From PALSA-555 sp963731625 (GTDB taxonomy: Bacteria; Actinomycetota; Acidimicrobiia; IMCC26256; PALSA-555), in the NCBI GenBank assembly GCA_963731625.1, contig CAVSWH010000004.1, positions 248,001 through 312,000 on the forward strand: a DNA stretch of 64,000 nt, written 5' to 3'. The notes beneath the pieces are model-generated. The model was not told where the DNA came from and ran no database searches. It saw only the letters and a program-made list of their open reading frames with translations. The position numbers were made by a program, and so were the translations under genes. Shown here piece after piece: positions 21,295 to 30,689 of the stretch (positions within the stretch are counted from its first letter, which is position 1; every line of letters starts with the position of its first letter).

Positions 21295-21893
21295 TCAGGC
21301 CGGTGCGCGGCGGCTCACGTTGACGTCGCCGGCGACGAACCAGCGCCAGCGGTGCTCGTCGCCGACGCCCGGGTGCAGCCCGATGCGTGTGGAGCGGCCG
21401 GGGCGGCGCGGTGGCGGCGTGCCGTCGTCGAGGATGCGGATGGGTCCGCGCACGAGGTCGTCACCGTCGTCCTCGCCGGAGATGCTGAGCGCCTGCGTGA
21501 GGCAGGCCGGGCCGGCGCAGAGGCGGCGATCCGGAATCTTCGGCCCGCGCCGGGCGCGCATCGTCTCGATGCCGGCGAGCGGCGCGCCGGCGCGCAGGAG
21601 CACGGCGGACGCGATGCCCACCTCGCCGGCCACGACGTTGGCGCACCAGTGCATCCCGTAGGTGAAGTACACGTACAGGTACCCGGGCGGGCCGAACATC
21701 GTCCGGTTGCGGCGGGTCTCGCCCCGGTAGGCGTGGCTCGCGGGGTCGTGGGACCCGCAGTAGGCCTCCACCTCGACGATGCGGGCGGCGACGCGGTCCG
21801 GGCCGCGGCCGCGGACCAGCAGCTTGTTCAGCAGGAGGGGTGCCAGCTGGCGGGCGTCGCGGGCGTAGAAGGCCCGCGGGAGCGCGCGGCCTC

Positions 21894-21897
<4 letters not shown>
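21295..21897 (-). CDS. mpg: DNA-3-methyladenine glycosylase (AAG/MPG family)
   Basis: Excises alkylated purines such as 3-methyladenine in base excision repair. The 200 residues show the family hallmarks: YARDARQLAPLLLNKLLV, the catalytic-region VEVEAYCGSHDPASHA with the active-site glutamate, RNRTMFGPPGYLYVYFTYGMH, and the C-terminal RWRWFVAGDVNVS. GTG start at 21897 overlaps the argH stop (GTGA). It rides at the end of the arginine operon, before tyrS, as in several actinobacteria. Confidence 0.93.
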
Positions 21898-23287
<1,390 letters not shown>

Positions 23288-23291
<4 letters not shown>

Positions 23292-24511
23292 CCGGCCTCC
23301 TCGGGTGGTCCTTGGCGGCGGGCGAGGGTCTCGAGCCCGAGGCCCCACAGCCGCACGAAGCCGGCGGCGTCCTCGTGGCGGAAGCGGTCGGCGGCGTCGT
23401 AGGTGGCGAGCTCGTAGTCGTAGAGGCCGTGGGGGGCGCGGCGGCCGACGACCTCGCAGCGGCCCGGCTCGAGGCGCAGTCGCACCTCGCCGGTCACCGC
23501 GTCCTGGGTGGAGGCGACGAACGCGTCGAGGGCTCGGCGCAGCGGCGAGAACCAGAGCCCGTCGTACACGAGGTCGGCGTAGCGCGGCTCGAGGCGCGCC
23601 TTCTCGCGGAGGAGGTCGCGCTCGAGGGTGATCGATTCGAGGTCGGCGTGGGCGAGGATCAGCGCGAGGGCGCCGGGGCACTCGTAGACCTCGCGGCTCT
23701 TGATGCCGACGCGGCGGTTCTCGACCATGTCGATGCGGCCCCAGCCGTAGCGGCCCACGGCGGTGGTCATCGCGGCGATGAGATCGGCGAACGGCTGGGC
23801 GACGCCGTCGAGCGCGACCGGGACGCCGGCTTCGAACGAGACGACGAGCTCCCACGGGTCGGTCGGCGCGGCCGACGGGTCGGTCGTGAGCGCGTACGGC
23901 TCGGTGGGTGGCGCGGCCCAGGGGTCTTCGATTGCGCCGCACTCGATGGCGCGCCCCCAGAGGTTCTCGTCGATCGAGTACGGGTTGTCGCGGCGGACCT
24001 TGATCGGGATGTCGTGGCGGGCGGCGTACTCGATCGAGTCCTCGCGGGTGAAGCCCCATTCGCGGACGGGCGCGAGTACGTCGAGGTCGGGGGCGAGCGC
24101 CCGGGCCGAGACCTCGAAGCGCACTTGGTCGTTGCCCTTGCCGGTGCAGCCGTGCGCGACGGCGTCGGCGTCGTGCTCGCGGGCGACGTCGACGAGGTGC
24201 TGCACGATGACGGGACGGGAGAGGGCGGAGACGAGCGGGTACTTGCCTTCGTAGAGGGCGTTGGCCTGCAGGGCGCGTCGGCAGTAGTGGTCGGCGAACT
24301 CGGTGCGGGCGTCGACGACGAGCGCCTCGATGGCGCCGGCGCGGCGGGCGCGTTCGCGGATGGTGTCCCAGCTGTCGTCGGCGCGCTGGCCGACGTCGAC
24401 GGCGAGCGCGATGACGTCGACGTCCCACTCGGCGGTCATCCAGTGGACGGCGACGGAGGTGTCGAGCCCGCCGGAGTAGGCGAGGACGACGCGGCGTCGG
24501 GTGGGGCTCAT
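23288..24511 (-). CDS. argG: Argininosuccinate synthase
   Basis: Joins citrulline and aspartate using ATP. The 407-residue protein starts at ATG 24511 and immediately shows the N-type ATP pyrophosphatase loop VLAYSGGLDTSV. Other conserved blocks are GCTGKGNDQVRFE, EWGFTREDSIEYA and DNPYSIDENLWGR. It begins 4 bp after argR ends and overlaps argH, so it is co-transcribed with the rest of the operon. Confidence 0.97.
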
Positions 24512-24515
24512 CGCG

Positions 24516-24986
24516 CTACAGGCCGGCGAGCGCGGCGAGCTGGGCGGCGACCTGCGCGCCGCCGGCCTGCTCGGAGCAGACGAGGAGGAGTGTGTCGTCG
24601 CCGGCGACGGTGCCGAGGACGTCGGGGAGCCCGGAGCGGTCGATGGCGGACCCGATGACGTGCGCCGACCCGGGCGGGGTGCGCAGCACGACGAGGTTGG
24701 CACTGTGCGACACCTCGACGACGAAGTCGCCCATGACGCGGCGCAGGTGGTCGTCGGAGGTGGCGGCTTCCTTCGCGTTCTCGGGGAGGGCGTAGGCGTT
24801 CGTGCCGCCGGGGATACGGACCTTGACGGCGCCGAGCTCCTCGAGGTCGCGGCTCACGGTCGCCTGGGTGGCGACGACACCGTCGGCGGCGAGCAGCTCG
24901 ACGATCTGGCCCTGGCTCGAGATGGGCTGCTCCTCGAGCAGGCGGGCGATCCGGTGCTGGCGTTGGGGCTTCCCGAGGGTGGCCAT
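24516..24986 (-). CDS. argR: Arginine repressor
   Basis: Arginine-responsive hexameric DNA-binding repressor. The 156 residues have an N-terminal winged helix (QHRIARLLEEQPISSQGQ, then ATQATVSRDLEELGAVKV) and a C-terminal arginine-binding domain containing GTVAGDDTLLLVC, the conserved GTIAGDDT-type motif. ATG 24986 overlaps the argF stop as TGATG. Its likely target is the palindrome in front of argC at 30197-30212. Confidence 0.95.
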   Translation of the reverse strand: MATLGKPQRQHRIARLLEEQPISSQGQIVELLAADGVVATQATVSRDLEELGAVKVRIPGGTNAYALPENAKEAATSDDHLRRVMGDFVVEVSHSANLVVLRTPPGSAHVIGSAIDRSGLPDVLGTVAGDDTLLLVCSEQAGGAQVAAQLAALAGL

Positions 24987-25897
24987 CAGCCTCCTCCCAG
25001 CTCGGCGAGCAGGGCGCGGGTGGCGTGCATCCGGTTCGCGGCCTGCTGCCACACGGCGGACCGCGGGCCGTCGATGACGTCGGCGCTGACCTCCTCGCCG
25101 CGGTGGGCGGGGAGGCAGTGCAGGAACCGGGCGTCGGGGCCGGCGGCGGCCATGAGCGCCTGGTCGACCGTGTAGCCGGCGAACGCGGCACGGCGGCGGG
25201 TCTGCTCGTCCTCCTGGCCCATCGAGGTCCACACGTCGGTGTAGACGGCGTCGACGCCGGGGACGGCGTCGTAGGGGTCGGTGACGAGCTCGATGGTCCC
25301 GCCGAGGTTGCGGGCCCGCTCGACGAGCTCGTCCTCGAGCGCGTACCCGGGCGGTGACGCGATGGTGAGCTCGAGCCCGCAGAGCGCCGACGCGAAGGCG
25401 AGGGAGGCGGCGACGTTGTTGCCGTCGCCGATGTACGCGACGCGGCGCCCGTCGACGCCGCCGAAGAGCTCGCGGACGGTGACGAGGTCGGCGAGCGCCT
25501 GGCAGGGATGCGCACGGTCGCTCAGGAGGTTGACGACGGGCGCGTCGACGCTGTTGGCCATGGTCTCGAGGGTGGCGTGGTCGTGGACGCGGGCGCAGAG
25601 GATGGCGCAGTAGCTGGCGAGGGTGCGGGCGACGTCCTCGACGCTCTCGCGGACGCCGAGGCCGACCTCCTCGGGGCGGATGTAGACGGGGTGGGCGCCG
25701 AGGGTGGCGGCGGCCATCTCGGTGGAGGTGCGGGTGCGGGCCGACGGCTTCTCGAAGAGCATGGCGACGCCCTGGCCGGCGAGCACGGCCGGGATGCGGT
25801 CCGGGGCGCGCTTCCAGGCCTCGGCGCGCTCGAGCAGCGCGGCGAGGCCGGCCGGGTCGAGGTCGTCGACCTCGAGGAAGTCGCTCGGGCGGCTCAT
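24986..25897 (-). CDS. argF: Ornithine carbamoyltransferase
   Basis: Converts ornithine and carbamoyl phosphate to citrulline. The 303-residue protein has the carbamoyl-phosphate motif FEKPSARTRTS, HPCQALAD and the ornithine-loop HCLPAHRGEEV, which separate it from aspartate carbamoyltransferase. ATG 25897 overlaps argD (ATGA). Carbamoyl phosphate would come from carAB, which lies in the pyr operon of this same window. Confidence 0.97.
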   Translation of the reverse strand: MSRPSDFLEVDDLDPAGLAALLERAEAWKRAPDRIPAVLAGQGVAMLFEKPSARTRTSTEMAAATLGAHPVYIRPEEVGLGVRESVEDVARTLASYCAILCARVHDHATLETMANSVDAPVVNLLSDRAHPCQALADLVTVRELFGGVDGRRVAYIGDGNNVAASLAFASALCGLELTIASPPGYALEDELVERARNLGGTIELVTDPYDAVPGVDAVYTDVWTSMGQEDEQTRRRAAFAGYTVDQALMAAAGPDARFLHCLPAHRGEEVSADVIDGPRSAVWQQAANRMHATRALLAELGGG

Positions 25898-27108
25898 GGG
25901 GCGCGCTGCTCCTCGAGTACGGCGGTGAGGATCCCGACGCCCTCGTCGAGGTCGTCGTCGGTGATGAGCAGCGACGGTGCGAGGCGCAACGCGGTCGGCG
26001 TGACGGCGTTGAGGATGAGGCCCTGGTCGCGGCACGCGTGCATGACCGCCGCGGCGTCGAGGCCGGGCTCGAGCTCGACGGCGAGGAGGAGCCCCACGCC
26101 GCGCACAGCGGCGACACCCGGTCGGCCGGTGAGCGCCGCGGTGAGACGCTCCCCGGCGCGGGCGGCGCGGCCGGGCGCGTCCTCGGCCTCCATGATGTCG
26201 AGCACGGTGAGCGCGGCGCGCACGGCGAGCGGCTGGCCCCCGAAGGTCGTCGCGTGTTCGCCGGGCGCGAGGGCGGTGCCGGCGTCGCCGCGGGCCCAGC
26301 AGGCGCCGATCGGGACGCCGTTGCCGAGCGCCTTGGCGAGGGTGACGACGTCGGGTTGCAGGTCGGGGGTGTGCTGGAACCCGAACCAGCGTCCGGTGCG
26401 GGCGAGGCCGGTCTGGATCTCGTCGACGATGAGGAGCGCCTCGTGCTCGTCGCAGAGCTGGCGGACCGCGGTGAGGTAGCCGGGCGGCGGGGCCTGGACG
26501 CCGCCCTCACCCTGGATGGGCTCGAGGAGCACGGCGCAGACCCGCTCGTCGAGCGCGGCGGCGAGGGCGGGCGCATCGCCGAACGCGACGTGACGGAAGG
26601 TGGGTGGGAGCGGCTGGAAGGGCTCGTGCTTCTGGGGTTGGCCGGTCGCGGCGAGGGTGGCGAGCGTGCGGCCGTGGAACGAGCCGTAGGCGGCGAGGAT
26701 GTGGAAGCGTTCGGGGCCGCCGTGGCGCTGGCCGTGCCGACGGGCGAGCTTGATGGCGCACTCGTTGGCCTCCGCGCCGGAGTTGGCGAAGAAGACGCGC
26801 CCGCCGCCGCCGAGCAGGCCGTCGAGGCGGGCCGCGAGGCGAGGCTGGAGGTCGTTCAGGTACAGGTTCGACACGTGGAGCAGGGTGCGGGCCTGGTCGG
26901 CGATCGCGTCGGCGACGACGGGGTGGGCGTGGCCGAGTGAGGTGACGGCGATCCCGGCGAGGAAGTCGAGGTAGCGGCGGCCTTCGGCGTCGAAGAGGAC
27001 CGAGCCTTCGCCGCGCACGAACGCGACCGGCTGGCGGCCGTAGGTGGGCATCACGTACTCGGCGTCGAGCGCGAGGAGCTCGTCGGTGCTGGGCGCGGTT
27101 GTGGTCAT
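25894..27108 (-). CDS. argD: Acetylornithine aminotransferase
   Basis: PLP-dependent class III aminotransferase that makes N-acetylornithine. The 404 residues include YGRQPVAFVRGEG near the start, FANSGAEANECAIKLAR, VDEIQTGLARTG and the PLP lysine in VTLAKALGNGVPIGA. ATG 27108 overlaps the argB stop, and its own stop overlaps argF. The position between argB and argF agrees with the arginine role. Confidence 0.96.
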   Translation of the reverse strand: MTTTAPSTDELLALDAEYVMPTYGRQPVAFVRGEGSVLFDAEGRRYLDFLAGIAVTSLGHAHPVVADAIADQARTLLHVSNLYLNDLQPRLAARLDGLLGGGGRVFFANSGAEANECAIKLARRHGQRHGGPERFHILAAYGSFHGRTLATLAATGQPQKHEPFQPLPPTFRHVAFGDAPALAAALDERVCAVLLEPIQGEGGVQAPPPGYLTAVRQLCDEHEALLIVDEIQTGLARTGRWFGFQHTPDLQPDVVTLAKALGNGVPIGACWARGDAGTALAPGEHATTFGGQPLAVRAALTVLDIMEAEDAPGRAARAGERLTAALTGRPGVAAVRGVGLLLAVELEPGLDAAAVMHACRDQGLILNAVTPTALRLAPSLLITDDDLDEGVGILTAVLEEQRAP

Positions 27109-27971
27109 GGCTGCACCATCGTGCCGATTCCCTCCCGGGTGAAGAACTCGAGCAGCAGCGCGTGGGGCTGGCGGCCGTCGAGGATGTGGGCGCGTCGCAC
27201 GCCGCCGAGGATCGCGTCGATGCAGGACTGCACCTTCGGGATCATCCCCTCCCCCACCTGGCCGCCGGCGAGGAGCTCGGTGAGCCCGGCGACGTCGACG
27301 CGCGAGACGATCGAGGAATGGTCGGCGCGGTCCCGGTAGAGGCCGGAGACGTCGGTGAGGTAGACGAGCTTCTCGGCCTGGAGGGTCTGGGCGATGGCGC
27401 CGGCGGCGGCGTCGGCGTTCACGTTGTGGGCCTGCCCGGTCTCGTCGACGCCGACGGTGGCGACGACGGGGATGAGCTCTTCGCGGAGCACGCGTTCGAG
27501 GATGGCCGGGTCGATGCGGCGCACGTCGCCGACGAAGCCGAGGCGGGCGTCGCGCTGCTCCACGGTGATGAGCCCGGCGTCCTCCCCGGAGAGCCCGACG
27601 GCGTAGGAGCCGTGCCGGTTGAGGGAGGTGACGACCTCGCGGTTCACCTTGCCGACGAGGGCCATGCGGACGATGTCGACGGTGTCGGCGTCGGTGACGC
27701 GCATCCCGTCGACGAACTCGGGCTCCTTGCCGAGTCGGCGCATGAGCTCGCTGATCTGGGGGCCGCCGCCGTGCACGACGACCGGGTTCATGCCGACAAG
27801 GCGCATGAGGACCACGTCCTGGGCGAAGAGCTCGGCGAGGCCGGGCTCCTCCATGGCGTGGCCGCCGTACTTGATCACGACGGTGCTGCCGGCGAACTCC
27901 CGGATGTATGGGAGCGCCTCGGCGAGCACGGCGGCCTTGGCGGGGGCGTCGAGGACGCGGTCGTCGATCAT
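27105..27971 (-). CDS. argB: Acetylglutamate kinase
   Basis: Phosphorylates N-acetylglutamate, usually the arginine-feedback-controlled step. At 288 residues, it has the amino acid kinase motifs VVIKYGGHAM and VVHGGGPQISELM near the N-terminus and NVNADAAAGAIAQ later. The N-terminal helix typical of arginine-sensitive hexameric enzymes (VLAEALPYIREFAGS) is present. ATG 27971 overlaps argJ by 4 bp. Confidence 0.96.
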   Translation of the reverse strand: MIDDRVLDAPAKAAVLAEALPYIREFAGSTVVIKYGGHAMEEPGLAELFAQDVVLMRLVGMNPVVVHGGGPQISELMRRLGKEPEFVDGMRVTDADTVDIVRMALVGKVNREVVTSLNRHGSYAVGLSGEDAGLITVEQRDARLGFVGDVRRIDPAILERVLREELIPVVATVGVDETGQAHNVNADAAAGAIAQTLQAEKLVYLTDVSGLYRDRADHSSIVSRVDVAGLTELLAGGQVGEGMIPKVQSCIDAILGGVRRAHILDGRQPHALLLEFFTREGIGTMVQP

Positions 27972-29152
27972 GAGGTGCCGCGGTTCTCGTCGACGTACGC
28001 GTGGGTGAGGTCGGTGAAGCGCACCGCGGTGTGGTCGTCGCCCGCGTGGAGGTCGCAGCTGATCTCGATGTCACGCGGCGCCATCGCGGCCGCCAGCGCG
28101 TCCTCGTCGTGGGGTGCGGCGACCCCGTCCCGGCAGACGGTGACGCCGTTGTAGGCGATGTCGACGCGCTCGGGGTCGAACGTCGCGCCGCTCGCGCCGA
28201 GCTCGGAGAGCACGCGGCCCCAGTAGGGGTCGTGGCCGTAGAGGGAGCACTGGACGAGCTGGCTGCTCGCGACGCCCCGGGCCGCGAGGCGGGCCTCGGC
28301 GGGGCTCGCGGCACCCGTCACCACCACGCGGGCAAGCTTCGTCGCCCCTTCGGCGTCGGCGGCCATCGCCTCGGCGAGCCGGTCGCACACCTCGGTGAGG
28401 GCGGCGGCGAAGGCCGTGAAGGCCGGGCTGGCCGGCTCGATCGGTGGCTGGCCGGCGCGGCCGTTGGCGAGCACGAGGACGGTGTCGCTGGTGCTCATGC
28501 AGGCGTCGACGATGAGCGCGTTGAACGTGTCGTGGACCGCGCAGGTCAGGGCGGCGTCGAGCGCGGGTGGTGTCACCGCCGCGTCGGTCGTGATGACCGC
28601 GAGCATCGTGGCCATGGCCGGCGCGAGCATCGCGGCGCCCTTCGCCATGCCGCCCACCGTGTAGCCGGCGGCGGTGACGGCGGCCTCCTTGGCGACGGTG
28701 TCGGTCGTGCGGATGGCGTCCGCGGCGCGCCCGCTGCCCGCCGCGTCGGCCCGGCGCGCGGCGGCCGCCGCCGCGATTCCCGCCTCGACGGCGTCGATGG
28801 GGAGCGGGATGCCGATGAGGCCCGTGGAGCAGACGAGGACGTCGTCGGCGGCGCAGCCGAGGGCCGCGGCGGTCGCGGCGCACATGCGGCGGGCGTGCCC
28901 CCGGCCCTCCTCACCGGTCGCGGCGTTCGCGTTGCCGGCGTTGAGGACCACGGCGGCGGCCTGGTGGTTCGCGAGGTGCTGGCGGCTGATCTGGACGGGC
29001 GCGGACGCGACGCGGTTGCTCGTGAACACGCCCGCAGCTGTGACCGGCGCGTGGTCGGCGGTCGCGACGAGCGCGACGTCGAGGGCGGCTCCCGGCTTCA
29101 GCCCGGAGGCGGCGGCGCCGGCTTCGAAGCCGGGGGCGGCGGTGACGCTCAC
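27968..29152 (-). CDS. argJ: Bifunctional glutamate N-acetyltransferase / ornithine acetyltransferase
   Basis: Recycles the acetyl group from acetylornithine to glutamate, closing the cyclic arginine pathway. The 394-residue precursor contains the self-cleavage site in MLAPAMATMLAVITTDA; cleavage before the Thr of ATML yields alpha and beta chains, with Thr as nucleophile. Other blocks are NAGNANAATG and YGHDPYWGRVL. No argA or argE is visible in the operon, consistent with the cyclic route. GTG 29152 overlaps the argC stop. Confidence 0.96.
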   Translation of the reverse strand: MSVTAAPGFEAGAAASGLKPGAALDVALVATADHAPVTAAGVFTSNRVASAPVQISRQHLANHQAAAVVLNAGNANAATGEEGRGHARRMCAATAAALGCAADDVLVCSTGLIGIPLPIDAVEAGIAAAAAARRADAAGSGRAADAIRTTDTVAKEAAVTAAGYTVGGMAKGAAMLAPAMATMLAVITTDAAVTPPALDAALTCAVHDTFNALIVDACMSTSDTVLVLANGRAGQPPIEPASPAFTAFAAALTEVCDRLAEAMAADAEGATKLARVVVTGAASPAEARLAARGVASSQLVQCSLYGHDPYWGRVLSELGASGATFDPERVDIAYNGVTVCRDGVAAPHDEDALAAAMAPRDIEISCDLHAGDDHTAVRFTDLTHAYVDENRGTS

Positions 29153-30186
29153 GGCACGATCCCGACGGCGGGCAGCCCGGTCGTCTCGGGGAGCCCGAGC
29201 ACGCGGTTGGCGGCCTGGATGGCCTGTCCGGCCGCGCCCTTCCCGAGGTTGTCGATCGCGGCGAACGCGAGGATCGACCCGGTGCGGTCGTCGAAGCGGG
29301 CGGTGAGGTGCGCGGCGTTCGATCCCACGGTGGCGCGGGTCGTCGGAGGGTCCTCCGCGACGACGAGGAACGGCTCGTCGCCGTACGCGGCCTGGTAGGC
29401 GTCCAGCAGCCGCGCCGTCGTCAGGCCGTCGGTCGCCGGGCGGGCGTAGCAGCTGGCGAGCAGCCCGCGTGTCATCGGCACGAGGTGGGGCGTGAACAGC
29501 GTCGCGATCGGGGTGCCGGCGAGCTCGCTCAGCGCCCAGTCGATCTCGCCGGTGTGTCGGTGCGTGAGCAGCCCGTACGGCGTCACGGTCTCGTTCGCCT
29601 CGGCGTAGAGGCTCGGGTCGCTCAGCCCGCGGCCGCGCCCGGAGATCCCGGAGGCGGCGTGCACGACGAGGCCCTCGGGTGCGGCGAGACCCGCGGTGAG
29701 GAGCGGGGCGAGCGCCAAGATCGCCGCGGTCGGGTAGCAGCCGGGGACGGCGACGGGGCGCCCCGGGGTGAGGTCCTCGCGGAACAGCTCGGGCAGGCCG
29801 AACGCGAAGCGCTCGAGGAGCTCCGGCGCGGCGTGCGGCGTCCCGTACCACTGCTCGTACTGCGCGGCGGGGAGGCGGAAGTCCGCGCCGAGGTCGACGA
29901 CGTGGCCGACGCGGCCGAGCAGGTCGGGGACGACGCGTTGCGACTCGCCGTGCGGGAGGGTCAGGAACGCGACGTCGACACCGTCGAGCGCCGACGGGTC
30001 CCACGCGTCGAGGAGCATGCCCCGGTAGGCCGGGCCCAGCGCCGGGTACACGTCGGCGACCGCGGCGCCCGCGTGGGTCGCCGCGACGGCCCGGGTGACC
30101 TGCAGGTCGGGATGGCCGGCGAGCAGTCGCAGCAGCTCGGCGCCCGCGTAGCCCGCCGCCCCCACCACCGCCGCCTGATACGCCAT
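29149..30186 (-). CDS. argC: N-acetyl-gamma-glutamyl-phosphate reductase
   Basis: NADPH-dependent third step of arginine synthesis and first gene of the operon. The 345-residue protein starts AAVVGAAGYAGAELLRLL (Rossmann loop) and has the catalytic cysteine in VPGCYPTAA plus HLVPMTRG. ATG 30186 is the start; there is no Shine-Dalgarno before it, and a -10 hexamer TATAGT ends only 7 bp upstream, suggesting a leaderless transcript. The gene is divergent from the cupin gene at 30211. Confidence 0.96.
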   Translation of the reverse strand: MAYQAAVVGAAGYAGAELLRLLAGHPDLQVTRAVAATHAGAAVADVYPALGPAYRGMLLDAWDPSALDGVDVAFLTLPHGESQRVVPDLLGRVGHVVDLGADFRLPAAQYEQWYGTPHAAPELLERFAFGLPELFREDLTPGRPVAVPGCYPTAAILALAPLLTAGLAAPEGLVVHAASGISGRGRGLSDPSLYAEANETVTPYGLLTHRHTGEIDWALSELAGTPIATLFTPHLVPMTRGLLASCYARPATDGLTTARLLDAYQAAYGDEPFLVVAEDPPTTRATVGSNAAHLTARFDDRTGSILAFAAIDNLGKGAAGQAIQAANRVLGLPETTGLPAVGIVP

Positions 30187-30212
30187 GCCGCATACTATAC
30201 AGAAGTCTGCAT
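30187..30212 (-). promoter_or_regulatory. argC promoter with overlapping candidate ArgR operator
   Basis: On the minus strand a palindrome ATGCAGACTTCTGTAT (30212-30197) is symmetric at 14 of 16 positions, resembling an ARG-box half-site pair. It overlaps the -10 TATAGT (30199-30194), so binding would block RNA polymerase. Only 7 bp separate the -10 from the argC ATG, predicting transcription start at or next to the start codon. A good -35 is not evident. The divergent cupin gene could share the operator. Confidence 0.6.
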
Positions 30213-30675
30213 GGCTTGGGGAGCCTCCATGTGGCACGGGGTCCTCGGCCTTGAGGCGCCGCGCTGGGGGCGCGAACCTGCCTCCGTGACCGAGGGTCCG
30301 TCCCGCGGGGAGGGCACACGGGTCTTCGTGCTGGGTGACGACCCGGCCGACGCGGAGGCGCCAGCCGTGGTGCTCCTCGAGATGCCGCCTCACTACGTGC
30401 TGTTCCGCCACGCCCATATCTGCCATCGCTTCGAGGTCGTCGTTCGTGGGTCGCTGCAGGCCGGCGGACGGACGCTCGGCCCGGGCGACGTGATGACGGC
30501 GCGCCCGGGCGAGCTGTACGGACCGCACGTCGCGGGGCCGGAGGGCTGCACCACCGCCGAGGTGTTCGGGTCACTGGAGGGCGTGTTCCGGGTGGTCAGC
30601 GAGACGACCGACGGGCTTCGGGAGTACGACTTCCGGCGGGGCGAGGCCCCGGACGACTACCAGCCGCTCGGGTAG
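30211..30675 (+). CDS. Small cupin-domain protein, divergent from argC
   Basis: A 154-residue protein with a cupin-like beta-barrel core: HYVLFRHAHICHRFEVVVRGSL matches the first cupin motif loosely (histidines and glutamate that could bind metal), and GRTLGPGDVMTARPGELYG the second. The start at ATG 30211 lies within the shared regulatory region; an internal ATG at 30229 or GTG at 30286 is also possible. No neighbour of related function is obvious. The protein may be a regulator or enzyme; I cannot say which. Convergent end with pheT, 14 bp apart. Confidence 0.72.
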   Translation: MAWGASMWHGVLGLEAPRWGREPASVTEGPSRGEGTRVFVLGDDPADAEAPAVVLLEMPPHYVLFRHAHICHRFEVVVRGSLQAGGRTLGPGDVMTARPGELYGPHVAGPEGCTTAEVFGSLEGVFRVVSETTDGLREYDFRRGEAPDDYQPLG

Positions 30676-30689
30676 CGCGACGACGCGGG

